Of a stretch of DNA of 64,000 nucleotides, positions 30,766 through 40,697 are shown piece after piece. The stretch is from Hyphomicrobium sp. 99 (GTDB lineage Bacteria; Pseudomonadota; Alphaproteobacteria; Rhizobiales; Hyphomicrobiaceae). Each line of letters begins with the position of its first letter. The stretch's first letter is position 1. The notes under the pieces were generated by a model that did not search any database, had not been told where the DNA came from, and was given only the letters and a program-made list of their open reading frames with translations. The stretch is from assembly GCF_000384335.2 (NCBI RefSeq), contig NZ_KQ031382.1, positions 2,108,001 to 2,172,000 of the forward strand, read 5' to 3'. A program made the translations under genes and the position numbers.

Positions 30766-33720
30766 ATGGATCAGACCGTCTCATCAAGTCTCGCCGCGCA
30801 GATCGCCGAGTGGCCGCAATCATCACAAGAAGGCATCGGCGCCGAACGTTTCAACGCATTAAAGGCAGAATCTGAAAGCTCCTGTCCACCGCTCGTTGGC
30901 CTCCTGAACGATCCGAAAGTCGAAAGCCTCCTCAGAGGCGTGTTTGACGGCTCGCCCTATCTCGCCGCACTCGCGAACCGGGATCTCGCGCGGTTGGCCC
31001 ACATCCTTGGAGATGCGCCCGAAAAACGCTTCGCAAAGGCCACCCAAGATCTCACCGCCGCAATGCGCGAGGCGCCCGACCTCGTAACGGCCAAACGCGC
31101 GCTGCGCATCTACAAGTCGGAAATCGCGCTTCTGACCGGGCTCGCCGATCTCGCCGGCGTCTGGCCGGTCATGACGGTGACGCGGACGCTATCCGAATGC
31201 GCGGACACTGCCGCCGCAACGGCCGTCCGCTTCCTGTTTCGCCTTGCCTCGGAACGCGGGCAGTGGCAGCCGCTCGATCGCGAAGAGCCGGAGCGGGAGT
31301 CCGGATATTTCGTGCTCGCGATGGGCAAGCACGGCGCGTTCGAACTCAATTATTCGAGCGACGTCGATCTGACCGTCTTCTTCGATCGCGACAAATCCCG
31401 TCTGACCGGCGACGGAGACCTGCAGTCGTTCTTCGTGCGCCTTACACGCGACCTCGTGCTGCTTTTCGATGAACGAACCTCCGACGGCTATGTCTTCCGC
31501 ACCGACCTCCGCCTGCGGCCGGACGCGGGCGCGACGGCGATCGCCCTCTCCACGGCTGCCGCACATGGCTACTACGAAACCGTCGGGCAGAATTGGGAAC
31601 GCTCCGCCATGATCAAGGCGCGTCCCGTAGCGGGAGACATCGAAGCCGGCGAGACCTTCCTCGCCGAACTCGCACCTTTCATCTGGCGCAAGTATCTCGA
31701 CTTTGCGGCGATCGCCGACATCCACGCGATGAAGCGGCAAATCCATGCCCACAAGGACATCGGCGGGATAGCCGTCGCCGGTCAGAATCTCAAGCTCGGC
31801 CGCGGCGGCATTCGCGAGATCGAATTCTTCGCTCAGACGCAGCAGTTAATCGCAGGAGGCCGTCAGCCTGACCTCCGCGTCCGCGCGACCCTCGATGCGT
31901 TGGCGGCGCTCGAACGGCGCGGCTGGGTGAAGGCAGACGTGCGCGCCGACCTCGACCATGCGTATCGTTTCTTGCGACGCCTTGAACACCGCCTGCAAAT
32001 GATCGCCGACGAGCAGACGCATGAGGTCCCGTCAAACCCGCAAGCACTCGAAGTCTTCGCGCGCTTCTCCGGCTACGACGGCACACTGGAGCTTTCCCGC
32101 GATCTTCTGGCGACCCTCGAGACGGTCGAAAAGCACTACGATGGCCTCTTCGAGGAGGCGCCGCAGCTCACGCCGGTAGGCGGGAACCTGGTTTTTGCCG
32201 GTGCGGAAGACGATCCCCGGACGCTCGAGGAATTGAAACGCCTCGGCTATTCGCAACCGGCGCAAGTGCTGGCGATCGTGCGGGGATGGCATCACGGCCG
32301 CTCGCCATCGGTCCGGTCACCGCGCGCCCGCGAACGTCTGACTGAAGTGCAGCCGCTTCTGATTGAAGCGCTCGCCGATACCGTCGATCCGGACGCCGCG
32401 ATCGCAAGCTTTGATCGTTTCATCGCGGAGCTGCCATCGGGTGTTCAGCTTTTCTCGCTGCTCAAGGCGCAACCGAGGCTCATTCGGCTGATTGCCGACA
32501 TCATGGGGTCCGCTCCGCGCTTGGCGCGCATTCTTTCGCGCCGCCGTCGACTGCTGGACGCCGTGCTCGATCCGCAAGTTCACGGCGGCGATCTTATCGG
32601 CGCGGCCATCGACGAACTGGTGATGAAGGCATTTCGTGCGGCGCGCGCCACGGCCGTCGGCGACCCGATGCAGGAAATTCTGGATACGGCGAGACGGATC
32701 GGCAGCGAACAGGCCTTTCTTGTCGGCGTCAGAATCTTGTCAGGCAGCATATCGGCGACCGAGGCAGGCGCCGCATACGCGACGTTGGCGGAACGGCTCA
32801 TCGCGGCGCTCTTCGCCGAGGTCACGCGCGAGATGGAGGAAGACCACGGTTGCGTGCCGGGTGGCGCCGCTGTCGTTGTCGCTATGGGTAAGCTCGGCGG
32901 CCGCGAAATGACTGCTGCCTCCGACGTCGATCTGATCCTGATCTATGATTTCGACACCGATGCGGAGCAGTCGGACGGTAAGAAACCTCTGTCCCCATCC
33001 CACTACTACACCCGCCTGACGCAGCGCCTGATCACCGCCATTTCGGCGCGGACAGCCGAGGGCGCGCTTTATGACGTCGACATGCGCCTTCGTCCATCCG
33101 GGCAGCAAGGGCCCGTCGCGACCCGCCTATCGAGCTTTACGAATTATCAGACGAATGAAGCTTGGACATGGGAGCACATGGCCCTGACGCGGGCACGCGT
33201 CATCGCGGGCTCCCGCGAGTTGGGCGCACGCGTCGAAATCGAGATCCGCAAGGTTCTGACGTCGCGGCGCGATCCCGCCAAGATCACGACCGACATCCGC
33301 GACATGCGCCAGCGCATCGAAGCCGAGAAAGCGACGACCGATATCTGGGACCTGAAGCAGGTGAGGGGCGGGCTTGTCGATCTCGAGTTCATTGCGCAGC
33401 ATATCCAACTCGTGCACGCCGCTGATCATCCGGGAATTCTTAGCCAGACCACTCTTCTCGCGCTCGCAGCCGCGGCGGCCGAGGGCCTCATCAGTGGGGC
33501 CGACTACCGTCTTCTGTCGGAAGGAGGGCAGCTCCTGCTCGACTTGACGCAGGTGCTAAGGCTGACGCTCGAAGGCCGGTTTGACCCCGCCCAAGCCCCT
33601 GAAGGACTTAAGGCTTTGCTGGTCCGCTCTGGGACGACGGCCTCGTTTCAGGACCTGGAAACGAAGCTGAAGCGTACGCTCGGCGAGGTCCACGCGGCTT
33701 TCGAACGCTTAATTGCGTAG
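30766..33720 (+). CDS. glnE: Glutamine synthetase adenylyltransferase/adenylyl-removing enzyme
   Basis: GlnE adds and removes AMP on glutamine synthetase according to nitrogen status. The 984-residue protein has two nucleotidyltransferase domains: the deadenylylation half with MGKHGAFELNYSSDVDL from residue 186, and the adenylylation half with MGKLGGREMTAASDVDL from residue 707. Each carries the GxE(x)nySDxDL-type metal-binding pair. ATG 30766 is chosen behind GAGG; a GTG at 30727 would lie inside the kinase gene. Its location behind a two-component operon is probably incidental. Confidence 0.95.
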   Translation: MDQTVSSSLAAQIAEWPQSSQEGIGAERFNALKAESESSCPPLVGLLNDPKVESLLRGVFDGSPYLAALANRDLARLAHILGDAPEKRFAKATQDLTAAMREAPDLVTAKRALRIYKSEIALLTGLADLAGVWPVMTVTRTLSECADTAAATAVRFLFRLASERGQWQPLDREEPERESGYFVLAMGKHGAFELNYSSDVDLTVFFDRDKSRLTGDGDLQSFFVRLTRDLVLLFDERTSDGYVFRTDLRLRPDAGATAIALSTAAAHGYYETVGQNWERSAMIKARPVAGDIEAGETFLAELAPFIWRKYLDFAAIADIHAMKRQIHAHKDIGGIAVAGQNLKLGRGGIREIEFFAQTQQLIAGGRQPDLRVRATLDALAALERRGWVKADVRADLDHAYRFLRRLEHRLQMIADEQTHEVPSNPQALEVFARFSGYDGTLELSRDLLATLETVEKHYDGLFEEAPQLTPVGGNLVFAGAEDDPRTLEELKRLGYSQPAQVLAIVRGWHHGRSPSVRSPRARERLTEVQPLLIEALADTVDPDAAIASFDRFIAELPSGVQLFSLLKAQPRLIRLIADIMGSAPRLARILSRRRRLLDAVLDPQVHGGDLIGAAIDELVMKAFRAARATAVGDPMQEILDTARRIGSEQAFLVGVRILSGSISATEAGAAYATLAERLIAALFAEVTREMEEDHGCVPGGAAVVVAMGKLGGREMTAASDVDLILIYDFDTDAEQSDGKKPLSPSHYYTRLTQRLITAISARTAEGALYDVDMRLRPSGQQGPVATRLSSFTNYQTNEAWTWEHMALTRARVIAGSRELGARVEIEIRKVLTSRRDPAKITTDIRDMRQRIEAEKATTDIWDLKQVRGGLVDLEFIAQHIQLVHAADHPGILSQTTLLALAAAAAEGLISGADYRLLSEGGQLLLDLTQVLRLTLEGRFDPAQAPEGLKALLVRSGTTASFQDLETKLKRTLGEVHAAFERLIA

Positions 33721-33768
33721 GGCTTTGCGCACCGGCGACGGATTGTGGCAGGTTATGACGTTCTTGCG

Positions 33769-34473
33769 ATGACCGACACGGATCCGAGGCCCCAGGGCCG
33801 CACATCCGCGGCGTTGAGGCGCGAGGCAGGCTATTCAGGCATGTCGAGAGGATTAGTGGCGGCGACGAGGAGCGATGGTGGCCAGGCTGCTCCGCGGCTG
33901 GCGGCCGAGAGCCGGACGGACGAAGCACAGCTTGTCGCTGCTGTCAGCAGCGGCGACGGCGAAGCGTTTCGCCTGCTGATGGCGCGCCATCTCGGCAGCA
34001 TTGTCGCCGTGGCACGCCGCATGTTGCGGGATGACGCGGAGGCCGAAGATGCGGCGCAGGAGGCGTTCTTGCGGCTTTGGCGCTCGAGCGGGACGCTGGA
34101 AATCGGACCGGCTGGCATCAGGCCTTGGCTGCGCCGCGTGGTTTCGAACCTATGCCTCGATCGCGTTCGCGGTCAGAGCCGGGTGAAGGTCGTTGACGAA
34201 TTGCCCGAGGTCCCCGAGCCGGCGCGACAGCTGGCGGGCCTCGAGAGCCAGGATACGCAGCGCCGGGTCGAAATGGCGATGCAGAAACTACCGGACCGGC
34301 AGCGGTTGGCGCTGACCCTCTTTCATTTCGAGGGCTTGAGCCAGATCGAGATCGGGCAGGTTATGGGAGTATCCGATGAGGCGGTCGAGTCGCTCCTGAG
34401 CCGGGCGAGGCGGCAGCTGAAGACGGATCTGAGATCGGATTGGGAGTCGCTGCGTAACGATGGCGAACTCTGA
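33769..34473 (+). CDS. ECF-type RNA polymerase sigma factor
   Basis: A protein of about 234 residues has sigma region 2 (FRLLMARHLGSIVAVARRMLRDDAEAEDAAQEAFLRLWR) and region 4 (KLPDRQRLALTLFHFEGLSQIEIGQVMGVSDEAVESLLSRARRQLK). The first 50 residues are not conserved, so ATG 33841 or GTG 33745 are also possible. It is followed by two membrane proteins. The three-gene block recalls CnrH/CnrY/CnrX-type metal-responsive systems, in which the sigma factor is released when the periplasmic sensor binds metal. Confidence 0.88.
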   Translation: MTDTDPRPQGRTSAALRREAGYSGMSRGLVAATRSDGGQAAPRLAAESRTDEAQLVAAVSSGDGEAFRLLMARHLGSIVAVARRMLRDDAEAEDAAQEAFLRLWRSSGTLEIGPAGIRPWLRRVVSNLCLDRVRGQSRVKVVDELPEVPEPARQLAGLESQDTQRRVEMAMQKLPDRQRLALTLFHFEGLSQIEIGQVMGVSDEAVESLLSRARRQLKTDLRSDWESLRNDGEL

Positions 34474-34493
34474 ATGCGGGAGACGGCAGAACG

Positions 34494-35006
34494 ATGTCAC
34501 GGAATAGTCTAGGCCCCGTAGGGCTCGACAAACTGGAGGCCGCGCTCGACGCATATGGTGCAGACCGTACGCGATGGCCCGCGCCCTTGCGCCTCGCTTT
34601 GTCAGGATTGCTTGCCACAAGCAGCGAAGCGCAAAGCATGCTGAAGGACGCTGAGGCTTTCGATCGTCTGCTCGATAAAGCGCCGCAATACGACCAGAGC
34701 CGCCTCGACGGCTTGAGCCAGCGGATCATGGCGACGGCGGAACGTCAGCCTCGCGTGGTGGCGAGCGGCTCGGGCTACGCCGGAGAATCCGAGAAGCGCC
34801 CATCCGCATGGAGCTGGCAGCGGCGCAATCATGGCTTTGCCGCAACCGCTCTCGCAGCCTCGTTGGTGCTTGGCGTGTTCGCTGGTCAACTGAATGTTTT
34901 CAACTCGAGTGCCGAGGTGCTCCTCGGCGGTAATGGAAACGCCAGCAGCACCCGGTTGGCGCAGACAGACGACGCAGACGTTTTGCTGGATGAGGATCTA
35001 CTGTGA
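34494..35006 (+). CDS. Single-pass membrane protein, likely anti-sigma factor
   Basis: The 170-residue protein has a cytosolic N-terminal part (LDKLEAALDAYGADRTRWPAPLRLALSGLLA) and one membrane segment near residues 112-132 (GFAATALAASLVLGVFAGQL), with a short acidic periplasmic end (TDDADVLLDEDLL). It is placed directly after the ECF sigma gene and overlaps the next gene by four bases. Its topology and position fit an anti-sigma factor, but no zinc-binding HxxxCxxC motif is seen, so the family assignment is by context. Confidence 0.6.
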   Translation: MSRNSLGPVGLDKLEAALDAYGADRTRWPAPLRLALSGLLATSSEAQSMLKDAEAFDRLLDKAPQYDQSRLDGLSQRIMATAERQPRVVASGSGYAGESEKRPSAWSWQRRNHGFAATALAASLVLGVFAGQLNVFNSSAEVLLGGNGNASSTRLAQTDDADVLLDEDLL

Positions 35007-35512
35007 CGGTCGAAGTGAATAAACTTGCGCCTGCCCGCTCTGGATATCTCTATCCCGCGTTCATCGCGTCGCTCGCGCTGAACCTGTTGTTCGTCGGATT
35101 GTTTGCCGCTGCAGCCTGGCATCATCACGAAAAAAGCCTCGCGGCCAACGAGCCTGGTCTTTTGGGCTTCGTAAGGCAGCTTCCTGAAAACCGGCAAGAT
35201 GCAGTCAGGAACGAGATCACTGGCGCTCGGGCGGCGATGAAGGATTTGCGTGCCAGCGTCAGAAAATCCTGGAACGACGCCAATGCACTGTTGACCCAGG
35301 AGCCGTTCGACAAAGTGAAGTTTGCGGAGGCGCTGGCAAAACTGCGAGAGACGGAGACCGTCTATAAATCGGGCCTGAACAGTGCCTTGGTTGAGACGGC
35401 CGCAAGCCTCAGCCCCGAAGAACGGAAAATTCTGCAGTCATGGCGTGAGACGCGCCGCCCGAACGTGCTGAGATCGCAAGGCGAGTCTGCGAAGGAAGAC
35501 GGAGCCAAGTAG
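35003..35512 (+). CDS. Periplasmic metal-sensor-like protein (CnrX/CpxP fold candidate)
   Basis: The 169-residue protein has one N-terminal membrane anchor (YLYPAFIASLALNLLFVGLFAAAA), immediately followed by WHHHEK. The rest is a long helical hairpin (LPENRQDAVRNEITGARAAMKDLRASVRKSWNDANALL...FAEALAKLRETETVYKSGLNSALVE) like periplasmic heavy-metal sensors of the Metal_resist/CpxP group. Start GTG 35003 overlaps the putative anti-sigma stop (GTGA). The His cluster at the membrane boundary is a possible metal site. Confidence 0.65.
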   Translation: MTVEVNKLAPARSGYLYPAFIASLALNLLFVGLFAAAAWHHHEKSLAANEPGLLGFVRQLPENRQDAVRNEITGARAAMKDLRASVRKSWNDANALLTQEPFDKVKFAEALAKLRETETVYKSGLNSALVETAASLSPEERKILQSWRETRRPNVLRSQGESAKEDGAK

Positions 35513-35544
35513 AATTGAGCACGGCGCGAGATTGAACTGAAGCC

Positions 35545-36570
35545 TCAGGCGGCCAGGAAGAGATCGTGCTGTGCAGCGGGCAGCAGGCGCACCGTCCATT
35601 TGCACTCGCCATCGGCGACAGATGTGGTGAGTTCGGCGCCCGACAGTTCCGAGAGCGTGCGCGCCAGGATCATATTGAAGCCCTCTTCGCGCGCAGTGCC
35701 GTTCTCGTCGGCACGAATGGTCAGCGAAACGTCGACCGCGCCAGGGCGAGATCTTGTTTCGATCCGAAGCGCTGTATCGCGCGCCCCGTTACGGACCGCC
35801 TCGCCGAGGAGGTTGATCAGCAACTGGCGCATGGCCTGGTGATCGCCGAGAATATCGCAGCCGGCATCGCTATCCCTGACGACTGAAATCGAACGTGCGG
35901 CGAGATCCGGCGCGGCGAAGGCGCAAGCTTCATCAAGGACAGACGCGAGGCGGCTCGTCTGACGGCCCTGGGATTCGGGAGCGGTAAGCAGAGCCGTGAT
36001 GGCGAGCGCATCCTCAGCGCTTTTGAGCAGGATACGGCCGCTCGCATGAATATCCCGGGCGTAGGGACCGTAGTTCGACCCAAGCGGACCGAAGACCTCT
36101 TTCGTCATGATTTCTGAGAAGCCCAGCACCGCATTGAGCGGCGTCCTGAGTTCGTGGCTCATGTGCGCGGTAAGCTTCGCCCAAGCGGCCCGATCAAGAG
36201 CAGCCTCCGTGACGCCCGCGCCGAAGAGTTCCGGAAAGCGGGTTTGTGCGCGCCCGTCGAAGGCAGGTGGCGGGGAAGAGGTTTGTGGATCGCGCGCAGG
36301 CTGCTTCTTTGGATGTCTGGAACCCTGTGCTGGAAGCACGACCACCATGGCGGCAAGGCCAGCCCCAGTGACGAACAGCAAAGTCGAAAGCTGGTCGGCG
36401 TCGAGTTGCGGAACAAGCGCCCCAGCTGCGGTGAGGAGACCGGCGAACAGCAAAATCAGTCCGCGCCGCGAGAAGCTGAACCCGTTCGCGACCTCGCCGG
36501 CAGACTGTTGCCGCGAGCCGTCGAAGCCGGCAAAGCTTTCCCGTTGAGGAACGGACCAAGTCCGAGCCAT
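35545..36570 (-). CDS. Histidine kinase with degenerate ATPase domain
   Basis: The 341-residue protein has two adjacent membrane segments (about residues 36-55 and 62-80), a short linker and a clear dimerisation/His box, AHMSHELRTPLNAVLGFSE (H139). The region where the ATPase should be is weak. An N-box-like LLINLLGEAVRNGARDT is present, but the second Asn/Asp positions differ, and no DxGxG or GxGLGL glycine box can be found before the C-terminus. It may be a pseudokinase or a phosphotransfer/scaffold protein of the DivL or ChpT kind rather than an active kinase. It lies 195 bases downstream of pepN on the same strand. Confidence 0.8.
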   Translation of the reverse strand: MARTWSVPQRESFAGFDGSRQQSAGEVANGFSFSRRGLILLFAGLLTAAGALVPQLDADQLSTLLFVTGAGLAAMVVVLPAQGSRHPKKQPARDPQTSSPPPAFDGRAQTRFPELFGAGVTEAALDRAAWAKLTAHMSHELRTPLNAVLGFSEIMTKEVFGPLGSNYGPYARDIHASGRILLKSAEDALAITALLTAPESQGRQTSRLASVLDEACAFAAPDLAARSISVVRDSDAGCDILGDHQAMRQLLINLLGEAVRNGARDTALRIETRSRPGAVDVSLTIRADENGTAREEGFNMILARTLSELSGAELTTSVADGECKWTVRLLPAAQHDLFLAA

Positions 36571-36765
36571 CTCGAATTCCCTTGCTGAATTTTGTCTAAG
36601 TGCCCGGCCGTGAAAAGCGTTGGACGTTCATGTCCTCGGGCGTGATTCGACAATCGCCGATTTGCGACTCACCTGTCGAGGGAGAAAAAATCGCGAAGGA
36701 ATCAATTTTGTCGCGACGACTACGGCGTGAGCATAACGGCTGCCGAGTGTGGCAGATATGCTCAG

Positions 36766-39420
36766 CTAGTCCTCCAACATCCGCGAAACAATCTCGTTGC
36801 AATCGCGGGAAATCGAAGCGGCGGCGACGCGCTTCAACGCAGCTTTGGCCAAGCCTTTGCGGCCGGGTTCGAGCGCCCTGAAGCTGCGGAATGCACCGAG
36901 CATCCGCGCTGCGACTTGCGGATTGAACTGATCGATCTCAAGCACCTTATCGGCAAGGAAGTCATACCCCGCACCGTCGCCGCGATTGAACTGCAAGGGA
37001 TTGCCCAACGCGAAAGTGCCGATGAGCGCCCGCACCTTGTTCGGCGTCGTGATCTTGAAAAGGGGATGCCGGCAGAGCGCCTTGACCTCGTCCAGCACGG
37101 TCGGCCGCGGCGATTGCGCCTGTGCTGCAAACCACATGTCGATGACGAGGTGATCATCTTTCCAGCGCTGGAAGAAATCCTGAAGGATGTCTTCGCGGCC
37201 GGGCGCGTCGAGACCCGCGACCAGGAACAGTGCGTGGCACGCGTCCGTCATGTTCGAGGCTTTGCGATAATGCGCCTCGACCCTCTTGAAGCCATCGCTG
37301 GTTTCGCGCGCCGTCAGCAGTGTTAGCGCAGCATTGCGCAAGGCGCGCCGGCCCGCGCTCTTTGAGCTGGGCGAAAACTTTTTCTCCCGTGAAACCTCCG
37401 AGTAGAGCGTTTCAAGATCCTCCGCGAGCTTGTCGCCGATGGCACGCGTAAACAACCGGTGCACGTTGTAAATCGCCGCGTGATCGACGCTGCTCGCCTT
37501 CTCGCGCGCGACGTCCGCAACCGACGGCAGCTTCAGCAACTCGGCCTTATAGGCGTCGTCGAGTTCGCTATCGCGCAAGGCAAAGCGCAAAGCGTCAGCG
37601 AGCTTGGCGGACTTTGATCCGACAACGGCCTTCGGCCGCTTGGAATCGAGCAAGCCGATAATGCTGCGGGTCGTGTAGGCATTGCTGGCCTGCCAGCGAT
37701 TGAACAGGTCGCTATCGTGATGCATCAGGAATGCGAGATCCTGATCCGATAGCGACATGGTGACGGTGACAGGCGCCGAGAACCCGCGGAGCAGCGATGG
37801 GACCGGCCGCGAGGTGACGCCCTTGAACTTGAAGTTCGTGGTCCGCTCGGAAACGGCCATGACGCCGTCGCGGATCTTGATGCCGCCTTCGACTTCAAGG
37901 TCCATCTCTTTGCCGTTCTCGCCGAGCAGCGCCATGCTGATCGGAATGAAATACGGCTGCTTCTTCACTTTGCCGGGCGATGGTTTCAGCACTTGATGAA
38001 CGGTCAGCTCGGCGGACTTCTTGCGGCGGTCGTATGAAAGATCGCAGACGAGCTCCGGCGTACCGGCTTGCGAATACCAGCGGTGGAACTGAGAGAAGTC
38101 TTTTCCGCTGACATCCGCGAAGCAGGCGATGAAATCCTCGATGGTCACGGCCTGTCCGTCGTGACGCTCGAAATAGAGATCCATGCCCTCGCGAAATTCG
38201 TCTGGTCCCAAGATCGTTCGGATCATTCGAACGACTTCGGCACCCTTCTCGTAGACCGTCGGTGTATAGAAGTTGTTGATCTCGACGTAGCTTTCGGGCC
38301 GCACCGGATGAGCGAGCGGTCCCTGGTCTTCCGGGAACTGCAGCGCTTTGAGCTGACGCACGTCGGAGATGCGCTGCACGGTAGCGCTGCGCAGATCGGC
38401 GGAGAACTCCTGGTCCCGGTAAACGGTCAGACCCTCTTTCAGACAAAGCTGGAACCAGTCGCGGCACGTGATGCGGTTGCCGGTCCAGTTGTGGAAGTAT
38501 TCGTGCGCGACGACGCTTTCGATCGATTCATAATTCGCGTCGGTCGCAGTTTCCGGCGAGGCAAGGATCAGGCGATCGTTGAAGATGTTGAGGCCCTTGT
38601 TCTCCATGGCCCCCATGTTGAAGTCCGAGACGGCGACGATGTTGAAGACATCGAGATCGTATTCGCGTCCGAACCGCTCTTCATCCCAACGCATGGCGCG
38701 CTTCAAGGATTCCATCGCCCAATGCGCGCGAGGTTCCTTGCCGCGCTCGACATAAATGCGAAGATCGACCTCGCGCCCCGACTCCGTCGTGAAGGTGGAT
38801 GCAACAGGCGAAAGATCGCCGCCGACGATTGCGAAGAGATAGGAGGGCTTGGGATGTGGATCGTGCCAGACCGCGTAGTGTCGTTCGCCATCTGCAAGCG
38901 TCCCGCGCTCGACAGGATTGCCGTTCGCTAAAAGAACCGGCGCCGTCTCAATATCCGCTTCCAGACGCACCGTGTATTTGGCGAGCACGTCGGGCCGGTC
39001 GAGAAAATACGTGATGCGCCGAAAGCCCTGCGCCTCGCATTGCGAGCAGTAGACCCCACGCGAAAGATAAATCCCTTGCAGCGCCGTGTTGGCCTTGGGA
39101 TTAACCACAGTCTCGATCTCGAGCGTGAAAGGCTCTTTTGGCGGCGCCAAAATCGTCAAGCTCGTGTCATCGACACGATAGGACGACGGCTTAAGCACTT
39201 TCCCGTCGAGGGCGATACTTTCGAGTTTGAGAAATTCTCCATCGAGCGTCAGCGGAGCCTTGCCGCTCGCTGCCGAATTCGGGTTCCGGCGAACGGTCAG
39301 CTTCGAGGCGACGCGCGTCTTTGACGGCGCGAGCGCGATGTCGAGGTGCACGGTATCAATCAGAAATTCCGGCGCGCGATAGTCGGCAAGCAGAACTGGC
39401 TTGGGGTTCTCTGACTTCAT
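36766..39420 (-). CDS. pepN: Aminopeptidase N (M1 family)
   Basis: The 884-residue cytosolic metallo-aminopeptidase removes N-terminal residues during peptide turnover. It has the exopeptidase motif GAMEN (residues 270-274), the zinc site HEYFH (306-310) with the distant Glu in LKEGLTVYRDQEFS (E329), and the bacterial PepN-specific Ig-like and C-terminal helical domains. Length is as in E. coli PepN. It starts 76 bases after nspC, on the same strand. Confidence 0.96.
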   Translation of the reverse strand: MKSENPKPVLLADYRAPEFLIDTVHLDIALAPSKTRVASKLTVRRNPNSAASGKAPLTLDGEFLKLESIALDGKVLKPSSYRVDDTSLTILAPPKEPFTLEIETVVNPKANTALQGIYLSRGVYCSQCEAQGFRRITYFLDRPDVLAKYTVRLEADIETAPVLLANGNPVERGTLADGERHYAVWHDPHPKPSYLFAIVGGDLSPVASTFTTESGREVDLRIYVERGKEPRAHWAMESLKRAMRWDEERFGREYDLDVFNIVAVSDFNMGAMENKGLNIFNDRLILASPETATDANYESIESVVAHEYFHNWTGNRITCRDWFQLCLKEGLTVYRDQEFSADLRSATVQRISDVRQLKALQFPEDQGPLAHPVRPESYVEINNFYTPTVYEKGAEVVRMIRTILGPDEFREGMDLYFERHDGQAVTIEDFIACFADVSGKDFSQFHRWYSQAGTPELVCDLSYDRRKKSAELTVHQVLKPSPGKVKKQPYFIPISMALLGENGKEMDLEVEGGIKIRDGVMAVSERTTNFKFKGVTSRPVPSLLRGFSAPVTVTMSLSDQDLAFLMHHDSDLFNRWQASNAYTTRSIIGLLDSKRPKAVVGSKSAKLADALRFALRDSELDDAYKAELLKLPSVADVAREKASSVDHAAIYNVHRLFTRAIGDKLAEDLETLYSEVSREKKFSPSSKSAGRRALRNAALTLLTARETSDGFKRVEAHYRKASNMTDACHALFLVAGLDAPGREDILQDFFQRWKDDHLVIDMWFAAQAQSPRPTVLDEVKALCRHPLFKITTPNKVRALIGTFALGNPLQFNRGDGAGYDFLADKVLEIDQFNPQVAARMLGAFRSFRALEPGRKGLAKAALKRVAAASISRDCNEIVSRMLED

Positions 39421-39496
39421 AATACCCGCCGTAATAGTTATCCGCGTCCGCCATTGATCAGCGCGTTACGCGCCTAGGGCAAGCCGCTTTTTGCTT

Positions 39497-40666
39497 CTAG
39501 CCGAGGCGATGGCGGAAATCATCGTAGCCAAATGACCGAAGTGTCCGCGTCGTGCCGTCCTCTTCGAGGATGGCAAGATCAGGGAGCGGGACGCCATTGA
39601 ACGTGTTGTTCTTGACGAATGAATATTGCATCATATCGGTAAAAATGACGCGATCTCCGGCCTTCAGAGGCCTGTCGAAAGAGTATTCACCGATGATGTC
39701 GCCGGTCATGCAGGTTTTGCCCCCGAGAATGTAGGAGTGGGGCTTCTCGCCGGGTGGCGCCGCGCCTACGACTTCTGGCGTGTAGGGGACCTCTAGAACA
39801 TCCGGCATATGCGTCGATGCGGATGCATCGAGAATGGCGATGTCCTTGCCGTTGTGATGGATGTCGAGAACGCTGCCGACGAGATAGCCCGTGTTGACGA
39901 CAAGGCCGGCGCCCGGCTCCAAAACGACATCGACGTTGAACGTACTTCTGAACGCTTTAATGGCGGCGATCAGCTTGCCGATATCGTAGCCCGGCTTGTT
40001 GATGAAATGACCGCCGCCAAAGTTGACGGTTTTGACGCGGCGAACATAGTCGCCGAACGCGCGGCCGACGTGCTCGATAAGACCGACAGATCCTTCGTCG
40101 CCCGACTCGCAGAGAGCGTGCGTGTGAAGAATATCGACTTCATCCCACAGCACGCGATCGAGCGTTTCGGGCGTCGCGCCGAAGCGCGAGTAGGGCGCGC
40201 ATGGATCGTAAAGCGAACCGCCGAGCGTGGCGTTGGAATAGCCTGGATTGATCCGAATGCCGATCTTGACTTCCGGATGCTGCCTGATGACCGGAAGGTT
40301 CTTCGCAATCTGCTCGGGCGAGTTGAAATAGATATGCTGCGCGAGCTTCGTCAGCCGCTCGACCTCACCAGTCGCATAGGCGGGCGAATAGACGTGCACC
40401 TCCTTGCCGAACTCGTCGTGGCCAAGCCGCGCCTCGTATTCGCCGCTCGCGGTCGTGCCGTCGAGAACGTCGCGCATCAACGGAAAAGCGGCTGGAAGCG
40501 CAAATGCCTTCGTGGCGAGAAGGATTTTGGCCCCCGTTTCGCGCTTGATCTCAGCGGCGCGCGCAAGATTGCGCTTAAGCGCAGCAACATCGAGAACGTA
40601 AGCTGGCGTCGCGACCGACTGTGCCCAATCGAAAGTGGGCAACTTCAATTTCGAATGCTCTGACAA
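39497..40666 (-). CDS. nspC: Carboxynorspermidine/carboxyspermidine decarboxylase
   Basis: This 389-residue PLP enzyme of the alanine-racemase-fold decarboxylase family makes spermidine or norspermidine from its carboxy precursor. The PLP Lys lies in LLATKAFAL (K53). Other visible motifs are HTHALCESG, TVNFGGGHFINKPGYD, the phosphate-binding EPGAGLVVNTG and, near the C-terminus, GGKTCMTGDIIGEYSF with the substrate-contacting Cys/Asp. It belongs to an operon with carboxynorspermidine synthase, the usual partner, with a small membrane protein gene between them. Confidence 0.95.
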   Translation of the reverse strand: MSEHSKLKLPTFDWAQSVATPAYVLDVAALKRNLARAAEIKRETGAKILLATKAFALPAAFPLMRDVLDGTTASGEYEARLGHDEFGKEVHVYSPAYATGEVERLTKLAQHIYFNSPEQIAKNLPVIRQHPEVKIGIRINPGYSNATLGGSLYDPCAPYSRFGATPETLDRVLWDEVDILHTHALCESGDEGSVGLIEHVGRAFGDYVRRVKTVNFGGGHFINKPGYDIGKLIAAIKAFRSTFNVDVVLEPGAGLVVNTGYLVGSVLDIHHNGKDIAILDASASTHMPDVLEVPYTPEVVGAAPPGEKPHSYILGGKTCMTGDIIGEYSFDRPLKAGDRVIFTDMMQYSFVKNNTFNGVPLPDLAILEEDGTTRTLRSFGYDDFRHRLG

Positions 40667-40697
40667 ATCGTGTCACCCGTGGAGTTTGCGAAAGCGT

